DNA from: Nocardioides kribbensis
GTDB taxonomy: Bacteria; Actinomycetota; Actinomycetes; Propionibacteriales; Nocardioidaceae
Assembly (NCBI RefSeq): GCF_015070375.1
Contig: NZ_JADCLL010000002.1
Location: 558,001 to 622,000, forward strand
Direction: 5' to 3'
DNA length: 64,000 bases
Shown: piece by piece, positions 17,274 to 25,810 of the stretch
Numbering within the stretch: position 1 is the first letter of the stretch
Layout of the letters: every line of letters begins with the position of its first letter
Translations under genes and position numbers: made by a program
Notes under the pieces: model-generated
What the model was told of the DNA's origin: nothing
Seen by the model: only the letters and a program-made list of their open reading frames with translations
Databases searched by the model: none

Positions 17274-18134
17274 TCAGGCCAGCGCCTGCTCCAGGGTGCG
17301 GGCGTCGTGGCCGGTGACGCGCCGCACGTCGTCGGTGACCCGGGCGCACGAGCCGTCGGCGATGGCGGTGTAGGTGCTGACCCAGGCGTCGAGCTGCCAG
17401 TCCTCGGCGTCGTAGGCGGCGCGCCGCGAGGCGTAGGCCTGCTCCACGCCCTCGTCCTCGAAGCGCAGCTCGCGGCCCAGCACGGCGCCGGCGCGGGCGG
17501 CCACCTCGGTCATGGTGAGCGCCTCCGGCCCGGTCAGCACGTACGTCGCCCCCGCGTGGGCGGCCGGGTCGCGCAGCACCGCGGCGGCGACGTCGGCCAC
17601 GTCGGCGCGGGCCACGGCGGCGACCCGGCCCTCGCCCGCGGGCCCGCGGATGACGCCGGCCTCGTCGGCGAAGAGCGGCAGCACGTCGACGTAGAAGTTG
17701 TCGCGCAGGAACGTGAAGCCCATGCCGGTCTCCGCGGCCGCCTCGCGGATCGCGGTCTCGGCGTCGTGGTGGTCGCGCCCGAGGGTGAAGGTGGCCTCGG
17801 GATCGGCGCCGGCGAAGGAGGTGTAGACCAGGTGGCGCACGCCGGCGTCGGCGGCGGCCCGCACGAAGGTGCGGTGCTGCTCGCGCCGGTCGACGGCCTC
17901 GGCCGCGGAGACCATGAGGAGGGTCTCGACCCCGCGCAGGGCCTCCAGCGACGCGGCGTGGTCGGCGTAGGTGCACTCGCGCACGTCGCAGTCGACGTCG
18001 GGGGCGCGCGAGGCGTCGCGCACGAGCAGGCGCAGGTCGAGGCGGAAGTCGGCGCCCGCGAGCTGCGCGGTGACGAGGCCGCCGAGCGCCCCCGTCGAGC
18101 CGGTGACGCCCACGGTGCGGGTCAGGTCGGTCAT
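17274..18134 (-). CDS. NmrA-like NAD(P)-binding oxidoreductase
   Basis: A 286-residue atypical short-chain dehydrogenase. The Rossmann motif GVTGSTGALGG lies near residues 8-18, followed by a LLVRDASRAPD segment that usually sets cofactor preference. VYTSFAGADP and FLRDNFYVDVLP are typical of the NmrA/azoreductase-like group. Such proteins reduce quinones or small carbonyls, or only sense NAD(P). The ATG overlaps the P450 stop by four bases, so it is the third gene of a GNAT-P450-NmrA operon. The substrate is unknown. Confidence 0.85.
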   Translation of the reverse strand: MTDLTRTVGVTGSTGALGGLVTAQLAGADFRLDLRLLVRDASRAPDVDCDVRECTYADHAASLEALRGVETLLMVSAAEAVDRREQHRTFVRAAADAGVRHLVYTSFAGADPEATFTLGRDHHDAETAIREAAAETGMGFTFLRDNFYVDVLPLFADEAGVIRGPAGEGRVAAVARADVADVAAAVLRDPAAHAGATYVLTGPEALTMTEVAARAGAVLGRELRFEDEGVEQAYASRRAAYDAEDWQLDAWVSTYTAIADGSCARVTDDVRRVTGHDARTLEQALA

Positions 18135-19360
18135 GCGTCCTCCTGGACGTCGAAGCGGATCGGGAAGCGGAGCGCGCCGGTGTTGCCCGACACGGGCAGC
18201 CAGGTGCCGGGGCCGTCGGGGCGGGCCCCGGGCAGCCGGCGGGCGAGCAGGGGCAGGGCGACGGCCATGTCGGTGCGCGCGACGAGGTGGCCCAGGCAGT
18301 GGTGCACCCCGGCCCCGAAGCCGGCGTGCGGCGGCCGCTCGCGCCGCGCCTGGGCCTCGATGTCGAAGGACGGGTCGGCCATCGCGGCCGGGTCGGTGCC
18401 GGCGGCGTGGGAGAGCACCTGCACGATGCCGCCTGCCGGCACGCGCAGGCCGCCGAGGTCGACGTCCTCGAGGGCCTCGCGGGTCACCCAGGTGACGGTG
18501 GGGTTGACCCGCATCACCTCCTCGACGGCGGCGGCGCCGAGGTCGGGGCGCTCGCCCAGCAGCCGCCACTGGTCGGGGTGGGCCAGCAGCGTCTGCACGG
18601 CCAGGCCGATCTGGTTGCGGGTGGTCTCCATGCCCGCGAAGGCCAGGAAGACCAGCGCCACGCTGAGCTCGCGCCCGGTGAGCCGCTCGCCGTCGTCGGC
18701 GGCGCGCACGAGCGTGGTCACGAGGTCCTCCGGTGGGTCGTCCGGACCGGGGGCCGGGCCGGAGGCGATCCGGGCCCGCCGGTCGGCGACCACCTCGTCG
18801 ACGTAGCCGGTCAGCCCCTCCAGCGCGGCCTCGATGCGCGGCAGCCGGGCGGCCACGTCGACCGAGAACGACGCCCCCAGGTCGTCGGCCCAGCGGGCCA
18901 CCTGCGGCCAGTGCGCCTCGTCGAGGCCGAGCAGCACGCAGATGATGCGGGCGGCGTAGGGCTCGGCGAAGTCGTGGACGAGCTCGACGCGGCCGGTGGC
19001 GGCGAAGGCGTCGACGAGCTCGTGGGCCAGCGCCTCGAAGCGCGGTCGCATCGCCGCGATCGCGCGGCCGCGGAAGGCCGGGGCGAGCAGCCGGCGCACA
19101 CGGGCGTGGTCGTCGCCCTCGAGGCTCAGCAGCGTCTCGGCCCACCAGTCGGAGAAGAGCCCGGAGTGGATGCCGTTCTGCGCCGGCCAGCGGGCGTTGC
19201 CCTGCGCGAAGCGGCGGTCGCGCAGCACCGCGGTGGCCTCGGCGTGGCGCAGCACGGCCCAGCCCCACGTGGTCTCGACGTACCAGTCGCGCTCGCGGGC
19301 CTCGAGCACCGCGGCGGAGGTGACGTCGAAGGACGGGTCGCCCAGGTCGAGCACGCTCAC
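18131..19360 (-). CDS. Cytochrome P450
   Basis: A 409-residue soluble bacterial P450. The I-helix oxygen-activation motif AGMETT is at residues 242-247, the ExxR pair at 281-284 (EVMR), and the heme-thiolate loop HAGFGAGVHHCLG places the ligand cysteine at residue 355. These are all the residues needed for a monooxygenase. No ferredoxin or ferredoxin reductase is nearby, so electrons must come from elsewhere. It overlaps the GNAT upstream and the NmrA reductase downstream, suggesting the three act on one compound or its resistance. The subfamily and substrate cannot be told from this sequence. Confidence 0.93.
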   Translation of the reverse strand: MSVLDLGDPSFDVTSAAVLEARERDWYVETTWGWAVLRHAEATAVLRDRRFAQGNARWPAQNGIHSGLFSDWWAETLLSLEGDDHARVRRLLAPAFRGRAIAAMRPRFEALAHELVDAFAATGRVELVHDFAEPYAARIICVLLGLDEAHWPQVARWADDLGASFSVDVAARLPRIEAALEGLTGYVDEVVADRRARIASGPAPGPDDPPEDLVTTLVRAADDGERLTGRELSVALVFLAFAGMETTRNQIGLAVQTLLAHPDQWRLLGERPDLGAAAVEEVMRVNPTVTWVTREALEDVDLGGLRVPAGGIVQVLSHAAGTDPAAMADPSFDIEAQARRERPPHAGFGAGVHHCLGHLVARTDMAVALPLLARRLPGARPDGPGTWLPVSGNTGALRFPIRFDVQEDA

Positions 19361-19887
19361 GTGCCGGCCCGCAGCATGCGCAGGTGGCGCCCGTCGTCGA
19401 GCTCGTCGACGGTGCCGTCGAGGCGGAAGCCCTGCCGCTCGTAGAAGCCGATGGCCCGGTCGTTGCCCGCCAGCACCCACAGGTACGCCGCGCGGTCGCC
19501 GATCGCCGCCTGCAGCAGCGCGTAGCCGACCCCGGTGCCCCACAGCCGGGCCCGCACGTAGAGCGACCACAGCTCGGTCGCGGTGTCGACGTCGCCGTCG
19601 CGGGCCGGGCCCGCGCTGGCGAAGCCCACCAGCTCCTCCCCGCCGCCGGGACCCGCCTCGACCGCGAGCCACAGCGGCTCCTCGCGCGGGCCGGCGAGGA
19701 TGCCGCGCCAGCGCTCCACGCGGGCCGGCACGTCGGCACGGCGCTCGTCGAGCACGCGCTGCTCCACCAGCCCGGCGTAGGCGTCGTCCCAGACGTCGAG
19801 GTGCAGGTGGGTCAGGGCCTCGGCGTCCTCGGGCGTCGCCTCGCGCAGCCGCACGGCGGGAGCGGGTCGGGGGCTGCTCGTGCTCAC
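19357..19887 (-). CDS. GNAT family N-acetyltransferase
   Basis: A 176-residue acetyltransferase. The acetyl-CoA-binding region is LWSLYVRARLWGTGVGYALLQAAIG, and the typical C-terminal motif follows as LWVLAGNDRAIGFYERQGFRLDG. The substrate is not known. It is the first gene of the operon with the P450 and NmrA reductase, and its stop overlaps the P450 start. The GTG is supported by a TACGAT hexamer six bases upstream; no Shine-Dalgarno sequence is present. Confidence 0.87.
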   Translation of the reverse strand: MSTSSPRPAPAVRLREATPEDAEALTHLHLDVWDDAYAGLVEQRVLDERRADVPARVERWRGILAGPREEPLWLAVEAGPGGGEELVGFASAGPARDGDVDTATELWSLYVRARLWGTGVGYALLQAAIGDRAAYLWVLAGNDRAIGFYERQGFRLDGTVDELDDGRHLRMLRAGT

Positions 19888-19893
19888 CCCTGC

Positions 19894-19899
19894 ATCGTA
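19894..19899 (-). promoter_or_regulatory. -10 hexamer TACGAT, leaderless-type, for the GNAT-P450-NmrA operon
   Basis: The minus strand reads TACGAT, six bases, then the GTG at 19887. It is back to back with the TACGGT of the divergent MBL gene, only 25 bases away. Confidence 0.5.
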
Positions 19900-19924
19900 G
19901 GGACCACCCGGGTCGCGGGATGGC

Positions 19925-19930
19925 TACGGT
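19925..19930 (+). promoter_or_regulatory. -10 hexamer TACGGT, leaderless-type, for the MBL-fold gene
   Basis: TACGGT, seven bases, then the ATG at 19938. An in-frame ATG at 19920 would lie before this element and is therefore unlikely to be the start. Confidence 0.5.
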
Positions 19931-19937
19931 GGGGGCC

Positions 19938-20579
19938 ATGCGCATCACCAAGCTGGGCCACGCCTGCGTGAGGGTCGAGCACGACGGCGGGGTGCTGGTG
20001 GTCGACCCCGGGGTCTTCACCGACGCGGCCGCGGCCCTCGACGGGGCCGGCGCGGTGCTGCTGACCCACGAGCACCCCGACCACTACCTCGCCGAGCACC
20101 TGCGCCTCAGCGACGCGCCCGTCGTCACGATCAAGGCGGTGGCGGCCCGCATCCGCGAGGACGCCCCCGACGTCGCCGAGCGGCTCGTCGTGGTCGCCCC
20201 GGGCGAGCGCTTCACCGCCGCGGGCCTCCCGGTGCGCGCCGTCGGCGAGCGCCACGCGGTCATCCACCCCGAGCTGCCCCGCATCGACAACAGCGGCTAC
20301 GTCGTGACCTGCGGCGACCAGCGCGTCTACCACCCCGGCGACGCCCTCACGCCGCCCGGCGAGCCCGTCGACGTGCTGCTCTGCCCGGTCAGCGCGCCGT
20401 GGCTCAAGGCCGCCGAGGCCATCGACTTCGCCCGCGAGGTCGGCGCCCCCCGGGTGCTGGCGATCCACGACCGCGTCTACTCCGAGGCCGGCCTCGACAT
20501 CGTCGACGGCCACCTGCGCCGCTTCCTCGAGCCGGCCGGGAGCGCCTACACCCGGCTGCCCGACGGCGCCGACCTCTGA
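19938..20579 (+). CDS. MBL-fold metallo-hydrolase (UlaG/RomA-like)
   Basis: A 213-residue metallo-beta-lactamase-fold protein. It opens with MRITKLGHACVRVEHDGGVLVVDPG, the usual start of the UlaG/YtnP-like group. The metal motif HEHPDH follows near residue 45, then GERHAVIHPELP, YHPGDAL and a late histidine in LAIHDRVYSE. Members hydrolyse phosphodiester or lactone-type substrates; the actual one is unknown. It lies 11 bases before the second GNAT gene and probably shares its transcript. Confidence 0.88.
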   Translation: MRITKLGHACVRVEHDGGVLVVDPGVFTDAAAALDGAGAVLLTHEHPDHYLAEHLRLSDAPVVTIKAVAARIREDAPDVAERLVVVAPGERFTAAGLPVRAVGERHAVIHPELPRIDNSGYVVTCGDQRVYHPGDALTPPGEPVDVLLCPVSAPWLKAAEAIDFAREVGAPRVLAIHDRVYSEAGLDIVDGHLRRFLEPAGSAYTRLPDGADL

Positions 20580-20590
20580 GCGGGGCGGCC

Positions 20591-21097
20591 GTGACGGCCT
20601 GGGTGCGACTCGAGCTCGACCTCGCGGCCTTCGACGAGACACCGTTCCTGCCCTGCCTCGACGCCGCGACCGCCGCCGGCGTCGCCCTTACCACGATGGC
20701 CCGCCTCGGCGACGGCGCACGGCAGCGTCGCCGCCTGGAGGCGCTCTGGGCGCGCTGCGCCGCCGACGACCCCGGCGCCGACCTGTCCGCGGGGGTGCCC
20801 GAGCGGTGCGCGGCGGCCTCCTACGACCCCCACGGCGCGGTCGTCGCGGTCGAGGGCGAGCACTGGGTGGGGCTCAGCGTCACCTCGCTGCGCCCGCTCG
20901 AGGGCTACGCCTTCGGCGAGATGACCGGCGTGGTGCCCGAGCGTCGGGGCCGCGGGCTCGCGGTGGCGATGAAGCTGGAGGCGGTGCGCTGGGCGCGCTC
21001 GCGCGGCCACACCCGGCTGCGCACCTTCCACCACCCCGACAACGCCGCGGCGATCGGGCTCAACCTGCGGCTGGGGGCGACGGCTCCGTCGCCGTGA
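20591..21097 (+). CDS. GNAT family acetyltransferase, two-domain remnant type
   Basis: The 168-residue protein has a clear acetyl-CoA site in MTGVVPERRGRGLAVAMKLEAVRWARSRG and a typical end, TFHHPDNAAAIGLNLRLGA. The N-terminal half (about 1-75) is less conserved and resembles the variable half of mycothiol-synthase-like GNATs. The substrate is unknown. GTG at 20591 is preferred because the longer frame overlaps the MBL gene. Its last 38 bases overlap the 3' end of menF on the opposite strand. Confidence 0.75.
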   Translation: MTAWVRLELDLAAFDETPFLPCLDAATAAGVALTTMARLGDGARQRRRLEALWARCAADDPGADLSAGVPERCAAASYDPHGAVVAVEGEHWVGLSVTSLRPLEGYAFGEMTGVVPERRGRGLAVAMKLEAVRWARSRGHTRLRTFHHPDNAAAIGLNLRLGATAPSP

Positions 21098-22370
21098 TGG
21101 CGTCGCGCACGGGCACGAACTTCGCCTGGGCCTCGGCCAGCTCCGACTCGGGGTCGGAGTCGCCGACGATCCCGCAGCCGGCGAAGAGGCGCACGGTCGA
21201 GCCGTCCACCGACGCCGAGCGCAGCGCGATGCCCCACTCGCCGTCGCCGGAGGCGTCCATCCAGCCGACGGGCGCGGCGTAGCGACCGCGGTCCATGCCC
21301 TCGATCTCGTGGATCAGCGCGGTGGCCGCCGCCGTGGGCGTGCCGCCGACCGCCGCCGAGGGGTGCAGCGCCTCGGCCAGCTGCAGCGACGAGACCGTCG
21401 CCGCGTCGTGCACCACGCCGGCGACGTCGCTGGCCAGGTGCATGACGTTGGGCAGGTGCAGCACGAAGGGCGCCTCGGGCACGTTCATCGACGAGCAGTG
21501 CGGCTCGAGGGCGTCGGCGACCGAGCGCACGGCGTACTCGTGCTCCTCGAGGTCCTTGGAGGAGCGGGCCAGCGCGGCGGCCAGCGCCAGGTCGCGCTGG
21601 TCGTCGCCGCTGCGACGGATGGTGCCGGCCAGCACCCGCGAGGTCACCAGCCCGCGCTCGCGGCGCACCAGCATCTCGGGGGTCGCGCCGAACATGCCGT
21701 CGACGTGGAAGGTCCAGCACATGGGGTAGCTCTCGGCCAGGCGGCGCAGGGGCCAGCGCACGTCGACCGGCGCGTGGGCGGTGGCGAGCAGGTCGCGGGC
21801 CAGCACGACCTTCTCCAGGTCGCCGGCCTCGATGCGGGCCACCGCGTCGGCCACCACGCTCATCCACCGCTCGCCGTCCAGGGCGCCGTCGACGAAGCTG
21901 ATCCCGACCGGCACCGCCGGGTCGTCGGCGGGGGCCAGGTCGGGCGACCCGCCCTCCTGCTCGGCCGGGCCGATGGTCGTCACCCAGGTCAGGTCGCCGC
22001 GGCGACCCACGACCACCGACGGCACGACCAGCACGGAGTCGCCCGGCTCGTGGGCGAAGGCGAAGGAGCCGAAGCACACCAGGCCCGTGCCCGGCTCGTC
22101 GACCGCGTCGTGCTCCACCGAGCGCGCGACCAGCTCCGACCACCACTTCGCGGCGTCGGCGAAGCGGGTCGGCCCTTCGGTGCGCAGCTCGGCGGCGACA
22201 CCCCAGCCGACGAGACCCTCGCCGCGACGCAGCCACGTGACCGGACGGTCCGCAGGCAGCAGGGACAGCAGCGAGTCGACGTGGCCCGGCTCGACCACGA
22301 CGGTGCGAGCGACCAGGGGACCGGCGGCCAGACGGTCCGCGGTCGCGCCGGAGGTCTCGCTGGTGCTCAC
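21060..22370 (-). CDS. menF: Isochorismate synthase
   Basis: Converts chorismate to isochorismate, the first step toward menaquinone. The 436-residue protein has an actinobacterial N-terminal half and a C-terminal chorismate-binding domain. Its signatures are the catalytic lysine in GDLEKVVLARDL, FGATPEMLVRRE, LAGTIRRSGDDQRD, HPSAAVGGTPTAAA and FAGCGIVGDSDPESELAEAQAKF. MenF is chosen over a siderophore-type EntC because the window holds the men genes and no siderophore genes. A TACCCT hexamer six bases upstream fixes the GTG. The 3' end overlaps the convergent GNAT gene by 38 bases. Confidence 0.93.
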   Translation of the reverse strand: MSTSETSGATADRLAAGPLVARTVVVEPGHVDSLLSLLPADRPVTWLRRGEGLVGWGVAAELRTEGPTRFADAAKWWSELVARSVEHDAVDEPGTGLVCFGSFAFAHEPGDSVLVVPSVVVGRRGDLTWVTTIGPAEQEGGSPDLAPADDPAVPVGISFVDGALDGERWMSVVADAVARIEAGDLEKVVLARDLLATAHAPVDVRWPLRRLAESYPMCWTFHVDGMFGATPEMLVRRERGLVTSRVLAGTIRRSGDDQRDLALAAALARSSKDLEEHEYAVRSVADALEPHCSSMNVPEAPFVLHLPNVMHLASDVAGVVHDAATVSSLQLAEALHPSAAVGGTPTAAATALIHEIEGMDRGRYAAPVGWMDASGDGEWGIALRSASVDGSTVRLFAGCGIVGDSDPESELAEAQAKFVPVRDAITATEPSPPAAG

Positions 22371-22376
22371 GTCTCG

Positions 22377-22382
22377 AGGGTA
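22377..22382 (-). promoter_or_regulatory. -10 hexamer TACCCT, leaderless-type, for menF
   Basis: On the minus strand TACCCT is followed by six bases and the GTG at 22370. Confidence 0.5.
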
Positions 22383-22416
22383 CTCAGCCGATGGGCGATC
22401 CCGACCGAGGCGTGGG

Positions 22417-22422
22417 TAACGT
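22417..22422 (+). promoter_or_regulatory. -10 hexamer TAACGT, leaderless-type, for the 22430 gene
   Basis: TAACGT, seven bases, then GTG at 22430. This argues against the upstream ATG at 22391, which would place the hexamer inside the coding region. Confidence 0.5.
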
Positions 22423-22429
22423 CACCGCC

Positions 22430-23077
22430 GTGACCACCACTCCCACCATCGCTCGTACCCGCGTCGCCGGCGTCGTCCTCGGCGCCGTCCTGCTGGCCCT
22501 CATGGTCGTCTTCGCCGTCGTCCTGCCGAGGATCGACAGCGGCGCCGAGGAGCTCTCCGGCGCCGACAGCGTCGCGGCCCTGCCCGACGAGCTGCCGGGC
22601 GGCCTGCGGGCCCTCGACCTCGGCGTCGAGGCCCCCGAGGGCCAGGACCCGGCCCAGGCCGAGGAGCTGACGCAGCGCCAGACCGAGCTCCAGGAGTCGG
22701 CCGGCGAGCGGCTGGGCGAGGTCTTCGACGCCCCCGCCGAGGTCCGCATCTACGCCGACGAGGCGCTGCAGCGCCAGGCGGCCGTGGCCGTGGTCGGCGT
22801 GCCCGCCGGGCTGTTCATCCCCGGCGCCCTGCCCGTCGACCCGGCGCTGCTCGACCTCGCCCGCAGCTCCACCGAGCTCGAGCGGGTCGGCGACGCGGTG
22901 TGCCAGCTCACCTACGGGCAGAACGTGCCGGCCGGCCAGCCCGTGCCCGAGGACGACCCCGCCGGCGTGACCTGCCAGCTGGGGGCCGAGGGCACGACGT
23001 ACTGGATCCAGGGCGGCGGGATCACCGCCGAGGAGGCCGTGGCCGTGCTCGACGACCTCGCCGGCTCCGAGGACTGA
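22430..23077 (+). CDS. Membrane-anchored extracytoplasmic protein, unknown function
   Basis: A 215-residue protein with one N-terminal signal-anchor helix (VAGVVLGAVLLALMVVFAVVLP, about residues 13-34). An extracytoplasmic region follows, with an acidic, glutamine-rich stretch (PEGQDPAQAEELTQRQTELQ) and then a more ordered half. Two cysteines (in GDAVCQLTYG and GVTCQLG) could form a disulfide. No domain is recognised. It is divergent from menF and convergent with the kinase gene, so context gives little help. Confidence 0.7.
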   Translation: MTTTPTIARTRVAGVVLGAVLLALMVVFAVVLPRIDSGAEELSGADSVAALPDELPGGLRALDLGVEAPEGQDPAQAEELTQRQTELQESAGERLGEVFDAPAEVRIYADEALQRQAAVAVVGVPAGLFIPGALPVDPALLDLARSSTELERVGDAVCQLTYGQNVPAGQPVPEDDPAGVTCQLGAEGTTYWIQGGGITAEEAVAVLDDLAGSED

Positions 23078-23096
23078 CCCGGCCCGACCGGCCCGC

Positions 23097-23951
23097 TCAG
23101 GGCAGGCGCGTGCCGTCGTCGGCGTACGCCGCCAGGACGGCGCGCACGTCGACGAGCCGCGGACGGCCCGCGGGGTCGGGGTCGCCGCACGCCGCCAGCA
23201 GCGTCGCCAGCTCCGCCGGCGCGTGGGACGCCACCCGCACCGGGGCCGTACGCCGCGCCCGCCACCGCGCGGGGGGTGTCGGCTCCTCGCCGCTGAGCGC
23301 CTCGCGCAGCAGCACGCCGAGCCCCCACACGTCGGTCGCGGGCGCGAGGCCCTCGCCGGTGACCTGCTCCGGGGCGAGGTAGCCGGGGGTGCCGGCGCCC
23401 GGGCGGCCCGCACCGGGTCGCGCGGCCAGGCTCAGGTCGAGCAGCACCGCCTTGCCGTGCTCGACCACGACGTTGCCCGGCTTGAGGTCCAGGTGCAGCC
23501 AGTCGTGGCGGTGCAGGTAGCCCAGCACCGAGACCAGCTGCAGACCGAGCAGGGCGGTGTCCTCGACCCCCAGGGCGCCGTCCTCGACGACCGCGGCCAG
23601 GGTGGCGCCGCGCAGGGTCTCGAGCACGACCGCCGCACGCGGGTCGGTGAGCACGGCGTAGCCGCGCACCAGGTGCGGGTGGGTCAGCGTCGTCACGATG
23701 CGGCCCTCGCGCAGGACCCCGTCGACGACCTCGCGCTCGTGGCGGCGGTCGGCGCGCACGACCTTGACCACGCAGCGGCAGCCGCGCTCCTCGTCGTAGG
23801 CGTCCCAGGTGTCGAGGCGGCGTCCGTGGGCCAGGCGCTGCACCGCGCGGTAGCCGGGCAGCAGCGGCTCGCCGGGGGCGACCTCCGGCGCGGGTCCCGG
23901 CACGGCGTCGCGACCGCCCGCGAGGAGCCTGCCCGGGCGCGGCCCGCTCAC
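23097..23951 (-). CDS. Soluble Ser/Thr protein kinase in the peptide-exporter operon
   Basis: A 284-residue Hanks-type kinase with no transmembrane helix and no PASTA or other sensor domain. Catalytic residues are mostly intact: the ATP lysine in VVKVV (63), a C-helix glutamate (about 82), HLDLKPGN (153-160), the metal aspartate in LLDLS (172, DLS in place of DFG) and YLAPEQ (191-196). The glycine-rich loop is degenerate (RLAHGRRLDTWDA), which is unusual. The GTG overlaps the ABC transporter stop (GTGA), so the two are coupled. The Arg/Ser-rich peptide at the head of the cluster is an obvious candidate substrate, by inference only. Confidence 0.88.
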   Translation of the reverse strand: MSGPRPGRLLAGGRDAVPGPAPEVAPGEPLLPGYRAVQRLAHGRRLDTWDAYDEERGCRCVVKVVRADRRHEREVVDGVLREGRIVTTLTHPHLVRGYAVLTDPRAAVVLETLRGATLAAVVEDGALGVEDTALLGLQLVSVLGYLHRHDWLHLDLKPGNVVVEHGKAVLLDLSLAARPGAGRPGAGTPGYLAPEQVTGEGLAPATDVWGLGVLLREALSGEEPTPPARWRARRTAPVRVASHAPAELATLLAACGDPDPAGRPRLVDVRAVLAAYADDGTRLP

Positions 23952-25735
23952 CGGGACACCGCCGCGGCGACGGGCACGGGGTCGGCCGGGTCGGCCGGTG
24001 GGTGGTCGGCGAGGTCCTCGAGCCGCACGACGCGGTCGACGTACTCCAGGGCGAGCGGGTCGTGGGTGAGCAGCAGCACCGTGCGCCCCAGCGCAGGGTC
24101 GGTGACGGCCTCCAGCAGCCGGCGGGTGGCGTCGGGGTCGAGCCCGGTGGTGGGCTCGTCGAGCACCAGCACCCGGCTCTCGCGCAGCAGCGCGCGGGCC
24201 AGCGAGAGGCGCTGGCGCTGGCCGCCCGAGAGCGTGCGTCCGCGCTGTCCGATCCGGGTGTCGTAGCCCTGGGGGAGCCGCTCCACGAAGGCGTGGGCGT
24301 CGGCGGCCCGGGCGGCGGCGCGCACCTCGGCGCGGGTGGCACCGGGCCGGGCGTAGGCGATGTTGTCGTGGACGCTGGCGTCGAGCAGCAGCTGCTCCTG
24401 CAGCAGCAGGGTGACCGCGGCGCGCACGGAGGTGGCGGTGTGGTCGGCGACGTCGTGGCCGTCGACGGCGACCACACCGGCGTCGGCGGTGACCTGACGG
24501 GTCAGCAGCCGCGCGAGGGTCGACTTGCCCGAGCCGCTGGCACCCACGACCGCGACCCGCTCGCCCGGCGCGACGTGCAGGTCGAGCCCGCTGACGGCGT
24601 CGCGTGCTGCGCCGGGGTAGCGCACGGTCACGGCGCTCAGGTCCACGGCGCCCCGGCCGCCGGGCAGCGCGGTGGCCCCCGCCCGGTCTCCCGCGCGGGG
24701 CTCGTCGAGCAGCTCCACGAGGCGCTCGACGCCGGCGGTGGCCGAGAAGAGCGACGGCACCAGGTCGCTGAGGTCGCGCACCGGGCGGTAGCACTGCATG
24801 AGCAGGGTGAGGAAGGCCAGCAGCCCGCCGAGGGTGAGGCGGTCGGTGGAGAGCGCCCAGACCCCGAGGGTCACCACGAGCAGCACCCCGACCAGCTCGG
24901 CCAGGTCGACGAGCGGCAGGAAGAGGCCCCGCACGCGGCTGCCGGCCAGCTCGGCCGCGGCGATCGCGCGGTTCTGCCGGTCGTAGTCGGCGACGGCCTC
25001 GCGCTCGCGGCCGTAGGTCTGCACGAGCGTGGCGTTGGCCAGGCTCTCCTCGGTGATGCTCGACAGCGAGCCGCCGCGGCGGCGGCGCTCGCGCGAGACG
25101 TCGCGGGTGAAGCGGGCGAAGTGGCTGGAGACCCACCAGAAGACGGGCACGACCACGAGCGAGGCGAGCGCGAGCTCCCACTGCAGCCACAGCAGCGCGC
25201 CCACGAAGAGCACCAGCCGCAGCAGGGCGCCCAGGCCGGTGGCGAGCTGGCCGACCATGAAGCTCTCCACCGCGCCCACGTCGGAGGTCAGGCGGGCCAT
25301 GGTGTCGCCGAGGCGGCGCCGGTCCTGCACCGTGGCGGGCTGGTGAAGGACGTGCTCGAAGGCGTCGCGCCGCAGGTCGACGAGGAAGCGCTGGGAGACC
25401 CAGGTGGACAGGTAGTCGTCGGCGCTGGAGACCAGGCCGCTGGCGAGGTTGAGCGCGAGGTAGGCCACGGCGAGGGTGAGGAGCGGGGAGAAGTCGGCCG
25501 GCACCAGCACGTCGTCGACGAGGCGCTGGAAGAGCACGATCTCGACGACCTCGATGGCCGGGGCGGCCGCCAGGAGCACCAGCCCGAGGGCCAGCCAGCC
25601 GCGCAGCGGACGCAGTCGTGGCCAGAAGCGGCGTACGACGGCGAGCACGGTCAGCTGCCGGGCCGCGTCGACGACGGGTGCGGCGTCGGCCGCGGGGCGC
25701 AACGAGGCGATCAGCCTCCGCCAGGCTCGGCGCAT
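23948..25735 (-). CDS. ABC transporter, fused membrane and ATPase domains (ABCB/MsbA-like exporter)
   Basis: A 595-residue half-transporter. The membrane domain (about residues 45-320, six helices) is followed by an ATPase domain with Walker A GASGSGKST (398-406), signature LSGGQRQR (502-509), Walker B VLVLDEPTTG (522-531) and H-loop THD (557-559). The architecture is that of homodimeric exporters of peptides, lipids or drugs. There is no N-terminal C39 peptidase, so any leader would be cut elsewhere. GGAGGAG seven bases before the ATG is one of the strongest ribosome-binding sites in the window. Upstream are two hairpins and the peptide gene; downstream is the coupled kinase. Confidence 0.92.
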   Translation of the reverse strand: MRRAWRRLIASLRPAADAAPVVDAARQLTVLAVVRRFWPRLRPLRGWLALGLVLLAAAPAIEVVEIVLFQRLVDDVLVPADFSPLLTLAVAYLALNLASGLVSSADDYLSTWVSQRFLVDLRRDAFEHVLHQPATVQDRRRLGDTMARLTSDVGAVESFMVGQLATGLGALLRLVLFVGALLWLQWELALASLVVVPVFWWVSSHFARFTRDVSRERRRRGGSLSSITEESLANATLVQTYGREREAVADYDRQNRAIAAAELAGSRVRGLFLPLVDLAELVGVLLVVTLGVWALSTDRLTLGGLLAFLTLLMQCYRPVRDLSDLVPSLFSATAGVERLVELLDEPRAGDRAGATALPGGRGAVDLSAVTVRYPGAARDAVSGLDLHVAPGERVAVVGASGSGKSTLARLLTRQVTADAGVVAVDGHDVADHTATSVRAAVTLLLQEQLLLDASVHDNIAYARPGATRAEVRAAARAADAHAFVERLPQGYDTRIGQRGRTLSGGQRQRLSLARALLRESRVLVLDEPTTGLDPDATRRLLEAVTDPALGRTVLLLTHDPLALEYVDRVVRLEDLADHPPADPADPVPVAAAVSR

Positions 25736-25766
25736 CGGGGGTCTCCTCCGGTGGTGGGAACGGCCG

Positions 25767-25805
25767 CGACGGGGGTGGCTCGCTGCGTGGGAGCCACCCC
25801 CGTCG
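25767..25805 (-). terminator. Strong hairpin between peptide gene and ABC exporter
   Basis: CGACGGGGGTGGCT (25767-25780) pairs perfectly with AGCCACCCCCGTCG (25792-25805), 14 bp with an 11-base loop. It lies just ahead of the transporter ribosome-binding site and after the first hairpin. It could be a partial terminator lowering exporter expression relative to the peptide, or an mRNA stabiliser. There is no U-run. Confidence 0.6.
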
Positions 25806-25810
25806 TCCGG

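Noticed and set aside
22391-22429. Upstream ATG at 22391 as the start of the membrane-anchored protein
   Set aside because: It would put the TAACGT promoter-like hexamer inside the gene, and the added residues are not hydrophobic or conserved-looking.
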